A DNA stretch of 64,000 nt from Pseudoflavitalea sp. G-6-1-2. Its GTDB lineage: Bacteria > Bacteroidota > Bacteroidia > Chitinophagales > Chitinophagaceae. The notes below the pieces were generated by a model. It did no database searches. It was not told the origin of the DNA and saw only the letters and a program-made list of their open reading frames with translations. Positions 45,289-54,251 of the stretch are shown here, piece after piece; within the stretch, counting starts at the first letter, position 1, and each line of letters opens with the position of its first letter. Made by a program: the position numbers and the translations under genes. The stretch covers positions 2,232,001 through 2,296,000 of the forward strand of contig NZ_JABBGB010000001.1 in NCBI RefSeq assembly GCF_012927185.1, given 5' to 3'.

Positions 45289-46911
45289 TCAACGGGTCAT
45301 TGGTTTACAAACCCTTGAATATTTAAAACCTGACAGGGGACCACCCCAATCGACGGGTTTCTGCAACTGGTGCGTGAAATGATCCGTGAGGGCGGGCAGC
45401 TCCGGGCCGCGAAAATAGACGTTTGGATTGAGAATTGCATCATTGAAGCCGGTATATCCGAAATCGCGGAGGAGCGCAGCATTCCGGAGGCTAAGCGGCT
45501 GGTCCACAAAAAGCATATTCTTCATCGGATAGTCTTCGGGTGTGGCAAACACATAAAAGCTGCCGAAAACATCATTGTCCCCAATACTGATGAAGAGTTT
45601 GTCGGGGTGTGTACTCAACTCACGCTGGATAGCCCATAGTTCTCCGAACTCCTCTTTATTGTGATTGCTGATCTTCACAGCCCTCACCACTCCCCAGCCG
45701 ATAAAGGAGGCGATGATCAGAAAAGTGATCACCCTGTTCATTACTGCGGGAGGGTAAATGTACTTTACCGACGATGCCGCAAACACAAACCAGGTGAATA
45801 CAAAAGAGGGGATGATGAACTCCGGCAGTTTCATCACCATCACCAGATAAACAGTAAGTGCTGCTGCTGCGAGCAGCGACAATATCTTGATGATATTGTT
45901 CTGTCTTCTTCCCCAGAAAAGCGACATCGCCACCAATGCCATCACCAGAAAAAGGCGGTTGTTCACCAGCGGCCAGTACAGCGTATCCATCGAAAAGAAA
46001 GTCCGAAGAGGCATGATGGTTTTTGCTTCGCGGGCAAGCATGCTCAGCCTTTCGCGCGGAATGAAAGCGGTATCGGGAAGTATCAGTGCATTCACTAAAC
46101 TGATGTCTTCACGGTAAGCTGCCAGCGAAGCTTTAGTGGTATCTCTGTTGTAATTGATGAAATCGTATTTAGCCTGGCGGTAATGCTCTTCCGACTGCCA
46201 GTTGGGGCAATGCCGGGTGTAATAATTTTCATGAAGGGTATAAGCATTCAGAGCAAGCAATATGCAGATCGCGATCACAGCCACTGCTTCCAGTTTTTTC
46301 TTCCATCCCTTTATCAGTAAAAAGAATGGGGCTGCAATGATCAGCAATGGTATGGCAATATGCAATCTGAGCAACATGCCCAGTACCAGCAACGCTGCTG
46401 CCGGAATCAATAACCATTTTGATCCCTTCGGCTGATCGGCATAATGCCATATCAGCAACGATCCTGCTGCGATGGCTGTTACTGCTGCCGAAGAGTTATG
46501 CAGGTATAAAATGAGAAAACTTACATACACGGAAAAACTGAGCAGAAAAAAAATTACAGCAGGCAACCAGTTCTGCCTTTTCAGCTGCACATAAAAAATA
46601 ACAATGCAACAGATATACTGAGTGAACAGCAACAACCAGCTATACCAGTTCTGTGAAGGATAATTTTTGTAAAGCCCAATCAGCGGAGCAGACAGCCAGT
46701 AGTGCATATTGTGCATGAAAGGCAGGCAATCCGATTGACCTGTGCCGAATCCGTTGCCGAGGATCATTGCAGTGAAGGTATCATCCGGAGAATGGTACAC
46801 GGGAAAACCAAATGTTAGCAAAAGCGCAAATAATGCGGTAACGCCGCCGAATGCGATCAGTAATGGCCGCTGCGCCGGATTTGCCGGAAGTGTACTAATG
46901 ATATTGCTCAT
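45289..46911 (-). CDS. Multi-pass membrane protein, GT-C glycosyltransferase-like
   Basis: 540 residues, about eleven membrane helices. The first loop carries an acidic pair (YHSPDDTFTAMILGNGFGTG), where GT-C enzymes keep their catalytic Asp/Glu, and the C-terminus is a soluble domain of about 120 residues (WAIQRELSTHPDKLFISIGD onward). This layout matches polyprenyl-phosphate-sugar-using GT-C transferases, though no named family is certain. Last gene of the minus-strand envelope cluster; its start overlaps the upstream gene by 17 bases. Confidence 0.75.
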   Translation of the reverse strand: MSNIISTLPANPAQRPLLIAFGGVTALFALLLTFGFPVYHSPDDTFTAMILGNGFGTGQSDCLPFMHNMHYWLSAPLIGLYKNYPSQNWYSWLLLFTQYICCIVIFYVQLKRQNWLPAVIFFLLSFSVYVSFLILYLHNSSAAVTAIAAGSLLIWHYADQPKGSKWLLIPAAALLVLGMLLRLHIAIPLLIIAAPFFLLIKGWKKKLEAVAVIAICILLALNAYTLHENYYTRHCPNWQSEEHYRQAKYDFINYNRDTTKASLAAYREDISLVNALILPDTAFIPRERLSMLAREAKTIMPLRTFFSMDTLYWPLVNNRLFLVMALVAMSLFWGRRQNNIIKILSLLAAAALTVYLVMVMKLPEFIIPSFVFTWFVFAASSVKYIYPPAVMNRVITFLIIASFIGWGVVRAVKISNHNKEEFGELWAIQRELSTHPDKLFISIGDNDVFGSFYVFATPEDYPMKNMLFVDQPLSLRNAALLRDFGYTGFNDAILNPNVYFRGPELPALTDHFTHQLQKPVDWGGPLSGFKYSRVCKPMTR

Positions 46912-48436
46912 GCGAAAAATTCAGGTTAGATTCATTCGCTTTTCGAACAGACTTCAGGAACACGGTATCCGGTATCAATGGATATTGCTGATGGAATAAT
47001 GAATTAAAGATAACCCTGAATTGATTCACATTGGTAATGCTGTCGTAAAAAGCGCCGTATTCCCGGTTAGGGAAATACACGGCGTTCTGATTGCGGAAGA
47101 GCCAGGCCGGGTTCACCGCTCTGCCCGTCCACCGATATCCATGATCGCTCATGAAGATGATCACCGCATTGGGATTTTTCTGCTGAATGGTGGTAATGAT
47201 CTTTTCAATCTCGGTATTGCCATACCGTACATAATCTAAGTAATAAGGCAATGGATCGATGGTCTCCGCCATTACGCCATACACGATACTGTCTGGCAAT
47301 ACCTTGCCTGCTGCATCTTTGAAGAATGGAAAATGCGGTATGAGAAAATGTCCGTAAATGAAACGCGGTGCGTCGGTTTTGCGATCCAGCTCCTTGAGTA
47401 CTCCCGCAATGCATTGATCGTTGTTGAGCATCTGACCACGATACGATTTTACAGGCAGGAGTTTTCTGAGAAATTCATGGGCTGCTATCTGTCCTTCAAA
47501 TGCTTTGGTGATCCTTGGCAGCAAAGTGCCTTCTGTTACGAGCCTTGTATCGATGCTCAGCCATCGCTGGTTAACAGGAGCGGGGTGATTCACCAGATCG
47601 AAAAAAGAGTAGTTCACTATCTGATAGCCATTGGCTGTGAGAAAGCGCATGGTCTCATTGTCTTTGATCTCTGTAGCGCAGCGCATAAAATCTTCCTTCA
47701 CTACCGGTTTGCTGAAATCGCGCCATGCGAGGTAGTTCATGTTGAACATAGACGACATCGATAACATCGTTTCAGGATAGTTGCTGCTGCTCTTCGGCAT
47801 CAGGCGGAAGTTGCGCGATTGCAGAAAACTGTCGAGTTTGCTGTTGTCGAAATTGAACTGCTCTTTGAGCGCAGCGGAATTGCTGTATTCATCAAAAAGC
47901 AGAAAATAGATATCTGGTTTTTTGCAGCTGTCGGGGATTGGTGTATGACCCGGAACCCGCAGCTCAGCTGAAACCACAGGCGCTTTGCCGGAGTATTTCC
48001 AGATCAGTACCGTTGTATCGAATGCGAGATAGATCAGTAACAGCAGGTTCAGAAAAAATGTAACCCTGGTTAATGGTTGCTTTCTCCTGCGCAGATAGAC
48101 GAACAGCAGAATAAATGAAATTACAAAGCTGCTGAGCAATACCGGGTTTTTGTACAGAAAGCGGATAGGAGAATGTGCTTTCAGAAAATCAAAAATGGCG
48201 CCGTAGAAAAAGAAGAATGCCATGCACCATATGGCCATCAATGCTCCTTTTTGTACATCGCGCATTATCCATTTGAAAAGCCAGAACAGCAGCAGGCTCA
48301 CTGCTGTGTAAACCAGCAACAGCGGCAGTAATCCTGTTGCGGAGAGGAATCCCGCATGTTCTGCCCATCCGTGCCAGATGAAAAACAGTGGCAGTAGTAC
48401 TATGAAGTATGGCTTGTTGCTGAGTGATGATTTCAT
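46895..48436 (-). CDS. Membrane-anchored alkaline-phosphatase-superfamily enzyme, paralog 1
   Basis: 513 residues from the ATG at 48436 (an upstream TTG overlaps the previous stop). Four or five N-terminal helices, then an extracytoplasmic sulfatase/LTA-synthase-type domain: metal ligand in LFDEYSNS (about 177), candidate nucleophile Thr in SNYPETMLSM (about 217), FIYGHFLIPHFPFF, and metal-binding SDHGYR (about 429). Enzymes with this layout transfer phosphoglycerol or phosphoethanolamine, or hydrolyse phosphate or sulfate esters, on envelope glycans. The upstream paralog differs by DGYS for DEYS and HHPYY for HFPFF. Confidence 0.82.
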   Translation of the reverse strand: MKSSLSNKPYFIVLLPLFFIWHGWAEHAGFLSATGLLPLLLVYTAVSLLLFWLFKWIMRDVQKGALMAIWCMAFFFFYGAIFDFLKAHSPIRFLYKNPVLLSSFVISFILLFVYLRRRKQPLTRVTFFLNLLLLIYLAFDTTVLIWKYSGKAPVVSAELRVPGHTPIPDSCKKPDIYFLLFDEYSNSAALKEQFNFDNSKLDSFLQSRNFRLMPKSSSNYPETMLSMSSMFNMNYLAWRDFSKPVVKEDFMRCATEIKDNETMRFLTANGYQIVNYSFFDLVNHPAPVNQRWLSIDTRLVTEGTLLPRITKAFEGQIAAHEFLRKLLPVKSYRGQMLNNDQCIAGVLKELDRKTDAPRFIYGHFLIPHFPFFKDAAGKVLPDSIVYGVMAETIDPLPYYLDYVRYGNTEIEKIITTIQQKNPNAVIIFMSDHGYRWTGRAVNPAWLFRNQNAVYFPNREYGAFYDSITNVNQFRVIFNSLFHQQYPLIPDTVFLKSVRKANESNLNFSHEQYH

Positions 48437-48441
48437 ATAGT

Positions 48442-49935
48442 TCAATGATAGATCCTCAATAAACTGTCTTTCAGCATAGGATATTGCTGATGGAACAATG
48501 TATTGAATATTATTCTGAATTCGTTCACGTTGGTGATGCTGTCCATAAACTGGCCATATTGTCCGTTGGGCAGATAAACTGCATTTACGTTGTACCAGAC
48601 ATTGTGTTTTTTCTCCGGCGGCGCCTCATAATGGAAACCATGATCTGATTCTACGATGATCACTGCCTTTCCGTTGGTGTTGATCTGAATGCTGTCCACC
48701 AGTTTTCTGATCTCGGTATTGGCATATTTGATGTAGCCGGTGTAAGGGTTATCCGGACCATCCTGCCAGTTAGGGTCGTTCAGCATTTCCTGTGATCTGT
48801 CTTTTCCGTTCTTGTCGCGGTAATAAGGATGATGCGGCAGCAGCACGTGCCCGTATACGAATTTAGGTTGCTTGCTTTTTATGGATGATTCTTGTACGAT
48901 ACCATTCAACAGTTGTTTCACCGTTACATACTGATCTTCATAAGTGAAGAAGGGCATTAGCTTAGCGAGCGCAGGATAAACTGTGAACATCCATCGGAAT
49001 TCTTTCAATACTCTCGAACCGAATGTTCCTTCTGCAAGGATATTTGCATGAATCGTACGCCAGTCCTGATCTGCATAAGACGGGTGATCTTTCAGATCGA
49101 AAATAGAATGGTTGGCAATCTCATAGCCGTTGTTTTTCAGAACCCGCATTACCTCATTATCATAAACCATAGCGGCGCACTGGGCATACTCTTTCTTGGT
49201 CATGAATTTGCGCGCATCGAGCCAGGTGAGGTAGTCGAGATTGAGTTGTGAGGCCATGGAAAAAACCGTGGCTGTATAGTTGCTCCTGCTTGCAGGCAGG
49301 TTGTGGAATTTTCTGCTGATGAGAAAACTGTCGAGTTCGCTGTTATCGTATCCGAAAAATTGTTTCAGCCCGTAAGTGCTGGAGTAACCATCGAATACCA
49401 GCAGGTAGATATCGGGCTTTTCGATACTGTCTGCAATAATGCCGTTAGCGGCATTCGGCGCAGTGATAACAGGTCTGCTGGTTTGTGTTTGCGACTTTCG
49501 TATGGCAGTGAAAAGATCGAGACCGAGATAGATGAGCAGCAGCAGGTTCAGAAAAAATGTAATTCTGTACAAACTGCTGGTGGTACGGCGAAGCCAGATG
49601 AACAGCAGGATGGCGAGTATCAGAAAACTGACGGTGAGTACGGAATATTTGTACAGCGCTGCAAATGGCGAATGCGCTTTCAGAAAATCGAAGATGGCGC
49701 CGAAGAACAGATAGAATCCTGTGAGGAAGGTAGTGATGAGTGCAGCCTTTCTCCAGTTGCCGGTTATCCATCGGAATAGCAGCAGCACTATCAATGTACA
49801 GCCGGTATAGAGCAGCAGCAGGGGGAGGTAATCCGCAAAACTGTGAAAACTCCATAGCTCCACAAATCCATGCAGTACAAAAAACAGCGGCAGCAGAAAA
49901 GCATAGAAAGGTATCGAGCGCAGGGCCTCCTTCAT
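48442..49935 (-). CDS. Membrane-anchored alkaline-phosphatase-superfamily enzyme, paralog 2
   Basis: 497 residues, same layout as its downstream neighbour. N-terminal helices (about 10-150), then a catalytic domain with VFDGYSSTYG (about 179), SNYTATVFSM (about 219, candidate nucleophile Thr), GHVLLPHHPYY and VESDHGFHYE (about 428). The two proteins share short blocks along their length (KAHSPF/KAHSPI, NSELDSFL/NSKLDSFL, NVNEFRIIFNTLFHQQYP). Probable role: adding or removing a phospho-group on an envelope lipid or glycan. Starts one base after the methyltransferase stop. Confidence 0.82.
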   Translation of the reverse strand: MKEALRSIPFYAFLLPLFFVLHGFVELWSFHSFADYLPLLLLYTGCTLIVLLLFRWITGNWRKAALITTFLTGFYLFFGAIFDFLKAHSPFAALYKYSVLTVSFLILAILLFIWLRRTTSSLYRITFFLNLLLLIYLGLDLFTAIRKSQTQTSRPVITAPNAANGIIADSIEKPDIYLLVFDGYSSTYGLKQFFGYDNSELDSFLISRKFHNLPASRSNYTATVFSMASQLNLDYLTWLDARKFMTKKEYAQCAAMVYDNEVMRVLKNNGYEIANHSIFDLKDHPSYADQDWRTIHANILAEGTFGSRVLKEFRWMFTVYPALAKLMPFFTYEDQYVTVKQLLNGIVQESSIKSKQPKFVYGHVLLPHHPYYRDKNGKDRSQEMLNDPNWQDGPDNPYTGYIKYANTEIRKLVDSIQINTNGKAVIIVESDHGFHYEAPPEKKHNVWYNVNAVYLPNGQYGQFMDSITNVNEFRIIFNTLFHQQYPMLKDSLLRIYH

Positions 49936-49936
49936 A

Positions 49937-51322
49937 TCAGTTTTTTCTGTTCATGAAATATAGTATGCGGCTTGTATCGGGTATGCGAACTTTTGTGATG
50001 GTATCGAAGTAGGGTTCGAATGCGGCTTCAAATCCGGCTTCGGAATAGTCCGGAAAGATGTCTTCACGATTGCTCAGCAGCAGCTGCACTTTTTCGTCAT
50101 TTTTTTCGGGAAACTCGATAATCAGTTGCGGAGCAATGCCATGCAGATAAGCGGCGATATCGGGCAGCGGGATATTCTTTCCGATAGCCAGGTGATGGAT
50201 CAGGGCCAGCGCTGCAACCAGTTCTGTGCGGATGCGCTGATGAAATGCCGGACGTTCAGTATTGTTGAATCCGATGGAAGATGAGGGATGAACAATATCC
50301 TGAATCAGTGGCAGTATATTCTTTATCTTTTCTTTTCTCGTGTAGCTGTACAGGTGATGTATGCATGCTTCGTCGAAATCCGCGGCAATCACCTGCCTGT
50401 TGCCTTCGGCGAGGATGCGGGAGAAATGCCCGTTGTTGGCGCCGAGATCCAATGCTGTTAATGCTTCGGTGGATTGCAGCATCTGGCGGAAGATCTTTTC
50501 CTTGGCCTGCAGGTAAGCCTGACCGATAATGGTTTCTTCGTAATAGTTGCCCCAGGTGGTGCCCGTGGCGGATTTCCCTGATTTGAGCAATATGTTCTCC
50601 AGGTGTTGCAGCAGGTTCAGCAGTTTCTGTCTGCTGAAAGGCTTAGCCTTGCTCTTATCGGAATCGTTTTTCTGTGCAACGGAGCGCTGGAGAAATACAT
50701 GCAGCCATACGCCTGCATTCAGTTTGCTCTTGAATGGAAGAAGGTTGGCAGTGTCGGCTGCAGAAATGCCATCGGGGTGCATGCGCAACCAATGATGACT
50801 GCTTACTTTGGTATATCGTTCCAGCAGCAACGGAAAGAGAAATGTTTCGCAGAATTGTCTGTAGGCGATCCATGGTTTGCTTTCATCATACATTTCAAAA
50901 GAGAGGGTATCGATGAAAACGGGTCTGCCATTCTGGAACTGTACGTTGTAGGGAGTGGCATCTTTGAGAATCATGCCATGTTCCATAGCTGTGCGCATGA
51001 TGCGGAGCGTGAGTATGCCTGCATCGCGCAGCTGCGCGCCCGACCATTCATACGCATAGGTGATGAAATGGATAGGATCGGGCAGTAATGTTTTGTACCA
51101 GTTGGGTGTATTGGTGAGGTTCTCGTTCAGTTCTGAATGAGGTACCAGCCTGTGAGCGGCTGTGAGTGCGGTATAGAGGCCGCTGCTCATCAGGTGTTCA
51201 TAGGTGGCGGCATAACGCTGGTTCACCTGCCGGCAGATGACATTATTGGCCAGGAATACAAAACCGCTGGGGTCTTTGTACGATCCTGCAACGCGCTTAG
51301 ATGTCTCCATGGGCATCTTCAT
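49937..51322 (-). CDS. Kinase-like N-terminal region fused to a SAM-dependent methyltransferase
   Basis: 461 residues, ATG at 51322, 51316 or 51310. The C-terminal half has a class I methyltransferase motif, ALDLGANNGHFSRILAEG (about 288), followed by VIAADFDEACI. The N-terminal part (about 1-170) has GMILKDATPYNVQFQNG then PVFIDTLSFE: an Asp-x4-Asn catalytic-loop pattern with a following FID, as in protein-kinase-like or lipopolysaccharide-kinase folds. Similar proteins (some called NoeA-like) neighbour DPGSGS small membrane proteins. Substrate probably an envelope glycan or lipid; inferred. Confidence 0.8.
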   Translation of the reverse strand: MKMPMETSKRVAGSYKDPSGFVFLANNVICRQVNQRYAATYEHLMSSGLYTALTAAHRLVPHSELNENLTNTPNWYKTLLPDPIHFITYAYEWSGAQLRDAGILTLRIMRTAMEHGMILKDATPYNVQFQNGRPVFIDTLSFEMYDESKPWIAYRQFCETFLFPLLLERYTKVSSHHWLRMHPDGISAADTANLLPFKSKLNAGVWLHVFLQRSVAQKNDSDKSKAKPFSRQKLLNLLQHLENILLKSGKSATGTTWGNYYEETIIGQAYLQAKEKIFRQMLQSTEALTALDLGANNGHFSRILAEGNRQVIAADFDEACIHHLYSYTRKEKIKNILPLIQDIVHPSSSIGFNNTERPAFHQRIRTELVAALALIHHLAIGKNIPLPDIAAYLHGIAPQLIIEFPEKNDEKVQLLLSNREDIFPDYSEAGFEAAFEPYFDTITKVRIPDTSRILYFMNRKN

Positions 51323-51485
51323 TCCCGGTGGAATCTTTCTTAGTTGGTTTAAAGAAGAAGGATTTTATTCTCCACCAGATATTTTTAAAGTAGAAAAGCG
51401 CCCCCAGCACGGCAGCGATAATTGCCTGAATGAGGTAACTGCCGCTGCCGGGATCGAGGTATAAAAAAATGGATTGGATGATCAC
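51297..51485 (-). CDS. 62-residue membrane protein with DPGSGS motif
   Basis: The start is a GTG overlapping the TGA of the M42 peptidase gene (GTGA), and the 3' end overlaps the methyltransferase start by 26 bases, so it is translationally coupled on both sides. YLDPGSGSYLIQAIIAAVLG is followed by ALFYFKNIWWRIKSFFF: a short lumenal motif, one membrane helix and a basic cytoplasmic tail. I recall the same motif and size beside methyltransferases in many phyla, but its function is not established. Confidence 0.8.
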   Translation of the reverse strand: MIIQSIFLYLDPGSGSYLIQAIIAAVLGALFYFKNIWWRIKSFFFKPTKKDSTGNEDAHGDI

Positions 51486-52588
51486 AGGTAACTGAGATTT
51501 GTTTTTGGTGATAATGTCAGCAAGGTTTCGTACATGAGCTGAATGGTTTGTTCAACATCACGCTTATGCAGCATTTCCACGGTGGTATGCATATACCTGA
51601 GGGGGATAGAGATGAGCACAGAAGGGCATCCGTCGTTTGCATAGGCAAATGAGTCGGTATCGGTTCCTGTGCTGCGGCTTACTGTGCGGAGCTGAACAGG
51701 GATGTCTTTTTTCTCTGCCACATCCTGCACTATCTGCAACAGTTTGTTATGCACTGCGGGGCCGTAAGCCAGTGATGGTCCTTTGCCGCAGGCCACATCT
51801 CCTTCGATTATTTTGTTGATCATCGGAGTAGTGGTATCGTGTGTAACGTCTGTAATGATGGCGATATCCGGTTTGATGCGGCGTGCAATCATTTCTGCAC
51901 CACGCAGCCCGATCTCTTCCTGAACGGCATTCACTACGTAGAGGCCGAAGGGAAGTGATTTCTTATTTTCTTTCAGCAGTCTGGCCACTTCGGCGATCAT
52001 AAATCCACCGATGCGGTTATCGAATGCGCGGCCGATCCAGTAATCGTGGGCGAGTTCGTCGTAGCCATCCTGATAGGTAACCACTGCGCCGATATGTACG
52101 CCAAGGTCTTCCACTTCTTTCTTGCTTCTTGCTCCGCAATCGAGAAAGAGGTTGTCCACTTTCGGATTGGGTTCCTTGCCGTCGGGATTGCCGATGCGGG
52201 TATGGATGGCTGGCCATCCGAACACAGCTTTCACGGCGCCTTTCTTTCCGTGAATGAATACGCGTTGTGCGGGCGCGATCTGATGATCCACACCGCCATT
52301 GCGTTTGAGGTAGATGAGGCCTTCCGCCGTGATGTAATTCACAAACCAGCTGATCTCGTCGGCATGCGCTTCTATCACCACTTTGAAAGTGGCTTTGGGA
52401 TTGATCACTCCTACAGCCGTTCCGTAAGGATCGGTGAACGTAGTGTCTACATATGATTTGATATAATCCAGCCACAAACGCTGACCGCTGCTTTCAAAGC
52501 CTACGGGCGATGCGTTATTGATGTATGTGCGGAGGAAGTCTAAGCTCTTATTGGTGAGGATTGATTTTTCTTTGGATGCTTTCGCCAT
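51482..52588 (-). CDS. M42 family metallopeptidase (glutamyl/leucyl aminopeptidase type)
   Basis: 368 residues. Metal ligands and catalytic residues are in place: EAHADEISW, DNRIGGFM, VQEEIGLRGA (catalytic Glu), ITDVTHD and RYMHTTVEMLHKRDV. M42 enzymes form tetrahedral cytoplasmic aminopeptidases. No signal peptide. Its presence in the envelope cluster may be incidental, but the GTGA overlap ties it to the DPGSGS gene. Confidence 0.93.
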   Translation of the reverse strand: MAKASKEKSILTNKSLDFLRTYINNASPVGFESSGQRLWLDYIKSYVDTTFTDPYGTAVGVINPKATFKVVIEAHADEISWFVNYITAEGLIYLKRNGGVDHQIAPAQRVFIHGKKGAVKAVFGWPAIHTRIGNPDGKEPNPKVDNLFLDCGARSKKEVEDLGVHIGAVVTYQDGYDELAHDYWIGRAFDNRIGGFMIAEVARLLKENKKSLPFGLYVVNAVQEEIGLRGAEMIARRIKPDIAIITDVTHDTTTPMINKIIEGDVACGKGPSLAYGPAVHNKLLQIVQDVAEKKDIPVQLRTVSRSTGTDTDSFAYANDGCPSVLISIPLRYMHTTVEMLHKRDVEQTIQLMYETLLTLSPKTNLSYL

Positions 52589-52650
52589 ATTCTGAACGTC
52601 TTTTATTGGTTATCTGGAAATTAAAAGTACATATTTCTGCTGTTGCATCC

Positions 52651-54213
52651 TCAATTTATCTCCAGTATCACAAAATTGCAGATGCCGGTCTGGTACACCT
52701 GAGAAGCGGCTTTGAAAAGGGCGCTTTGCTGAAAGGTTTGCAGGTCCTGCTCATTCCGGTACCGGTAGAAATAGTACCGGATATGTTGCTGCCGCATGGC
52801 CTGGAGGAGCTCTTCGGCAGGGGCATCGTGGCGTATCAGCAGGTGCATGCTGCTGCCGGTGAGCAGCGCTGCTTTGGGCAGCATGCCGTAATCTTCACTG
52901 CTGCCGCTGCCTGTAATGAAATTGCCCTGTATTTTCTTTTCGCGCAGGTAGCCGGCAAGTACGAACAGGTCTTTATTGGCGCCTGCACTGTCTTTGAGGG
53001 TGTTGATGGGATAGATGAGGAAGCTGCTGAAATACACCAGCCATGCGAACAATATCCAGTTGCGCGACGGGGCGATTTTCGGCAGCCACTGCTGCAGCAG
53101 TACGGCTCCGGCAATCATCAGCAGAAAATTCAGGGGCCAGAGATAACGGGCTTCTATGAATACGGTAAGATATCCTAATGGCAGCAACAGCACGGTGAGC
53201 AGGAAAATGCTCATTGGCTCCGGCCTGAATCTGTTGCGGGCACAGGAAAGTATCAATGCCAGCAGCACGGCCAGTTCGAGAAAACTCATTTCTGTGAAGG
53301 CATCGATTGCCCTCATGATATTGGTGAGAAAAAGCCTGATCTCCCTCACTATCATCTGAGAAGAAAAGAAATGCTGGCCCGGCACTCTCTCAAACGGCAA
53401 ATAGATGGGGTCTTCCCAACCACTTGGCGAACCGGGATAGGGTGGTGGATAGATCAGTTTATCGGTAGCTATCTGCCGGTCGAAAAGATGTGCATCGAAG
53501 TTGTAACTGCCACTGGTGGCGAAACTGATGATCTGGTATTTTTCGTGCAGTGCATAGAGCCAGGGAGCGGAGATCAGCAGAAACAGGCCGATGCCTGCGA
53601 GCAGATTCCTCAGCAGCCATTTCTTTCTTTGCGGCGCGATGCTGTGGTAACATAACCAGCATTGCAGTACCGTGAAATGCAGCAGAAAGAAAGGAAAGGA
53701 ATAGGCCTTTGAAAAATACATCACAGCTGCCACTGCTCCTGCAAGCAGGTTATACCGTGGCTTTTCAAAAAAGTTTTTTGTGGTGATCACATCGATGTAG
53801 AGCAGCGCCAGCCAGCAGAACAGCACATCTGCGGCTATCTCGTAAGTGGCGTAGTGTATGCTAACGGGAATGCATGTTAGCAGCAGCGCGAGTTTGAGGC
53901 TGTTCGTCAACATGGTTTTGTTCAGCAGCCTGTGCACCTGAACCAGTATCAGCAATCCGGCAATCCAGCTGGTGATCTTGAATGCAGTGAGCAGGCTCAT
54001 GCCGGTTTTGAGCAGGGGCCATGCAATCCACGCATGGAGCGGACTCCAGTAGCCGTTGATGGCGTTGAAGTAATCGCCTTCGGCCAGTCTTTTGGCTACC
54101 ATCAGGTAACCGGTTCCGTCTTCATCAAAGATGTACTGATATGCCGGATAGAGCAGCAGTCCACATACAAGGTAAAGCATGCAGGTAAGAGTCAGCCGGT
54201 ATTGTTGCAGCAT
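52651..54213 (-). CDS. ArnT/PMT-like GT-C membrane glycosyltransferase
   Basis: 520 residues from the ATG at 54213; the longer upstream frame is not membrane-like. About twelve helices. The first periplasmic loop has YIFDEDGTGYLMVAKRLAEG (D30, E31, D32), the acidic motif of GT-C enzymes that use polyprenyl-phosphate sugars, followed by WSPLHAWIAWPLL. The second soluble domain starts near residue 415. The family adds sugars such as mannose or aminoarabinose to lipids or proteins outside the cytoplasmic membrane. Acceptor unknown. Confidence 0.82.
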   Translation of the reverse strand: MLQQYRLTLTCMLYLVCGLLLYPAYQYIFDEDGTGYLMVAKRLAEGDYFNAINGYWSPLHAWIAWPLLKTGMSLLTAFKITSWIAGLLILVQVHRLLNKTMLTNSLKLALLLTCIPVSIHYATYEIAADVLFCWLALLYIDVITTKNFFEKPRYNLLAGAVAAVMYFSKAYSFPFFLLHFTVLQCWLCYHSIAPQRKKWLLRNLLAGIGLFLLISAPWLYALHEKYQIISFATSGSYNFDAHLFDRQIATDKLIYPPPYPGSPSGWEDPIYLPFERVPGQHFFSSQMIVREIRLFLTNIMRAIDAFTEMSFLELAVLLALILSCARNRFRPEPMSIFLLTVLLLPLGYLTVFIEARYLWPLNFLLMIAGAVLLQQWLPKIAPSRNWILFAWLVYFSSFLIYPINTLKDSAGANKDLFVLAGYLREKKIQGNFITGSGSSEDYGMLPKAALLTGSSMHLLIRHDAPAEELLQAMRQQHIRYYFYRYRNEQDLQTFQQSALFKAASQVYQTGICNFVILEIN

Positions 54214-54251
54214 AGCTATACTGGTTATGCGCGGAAAGATACCAATAAATA

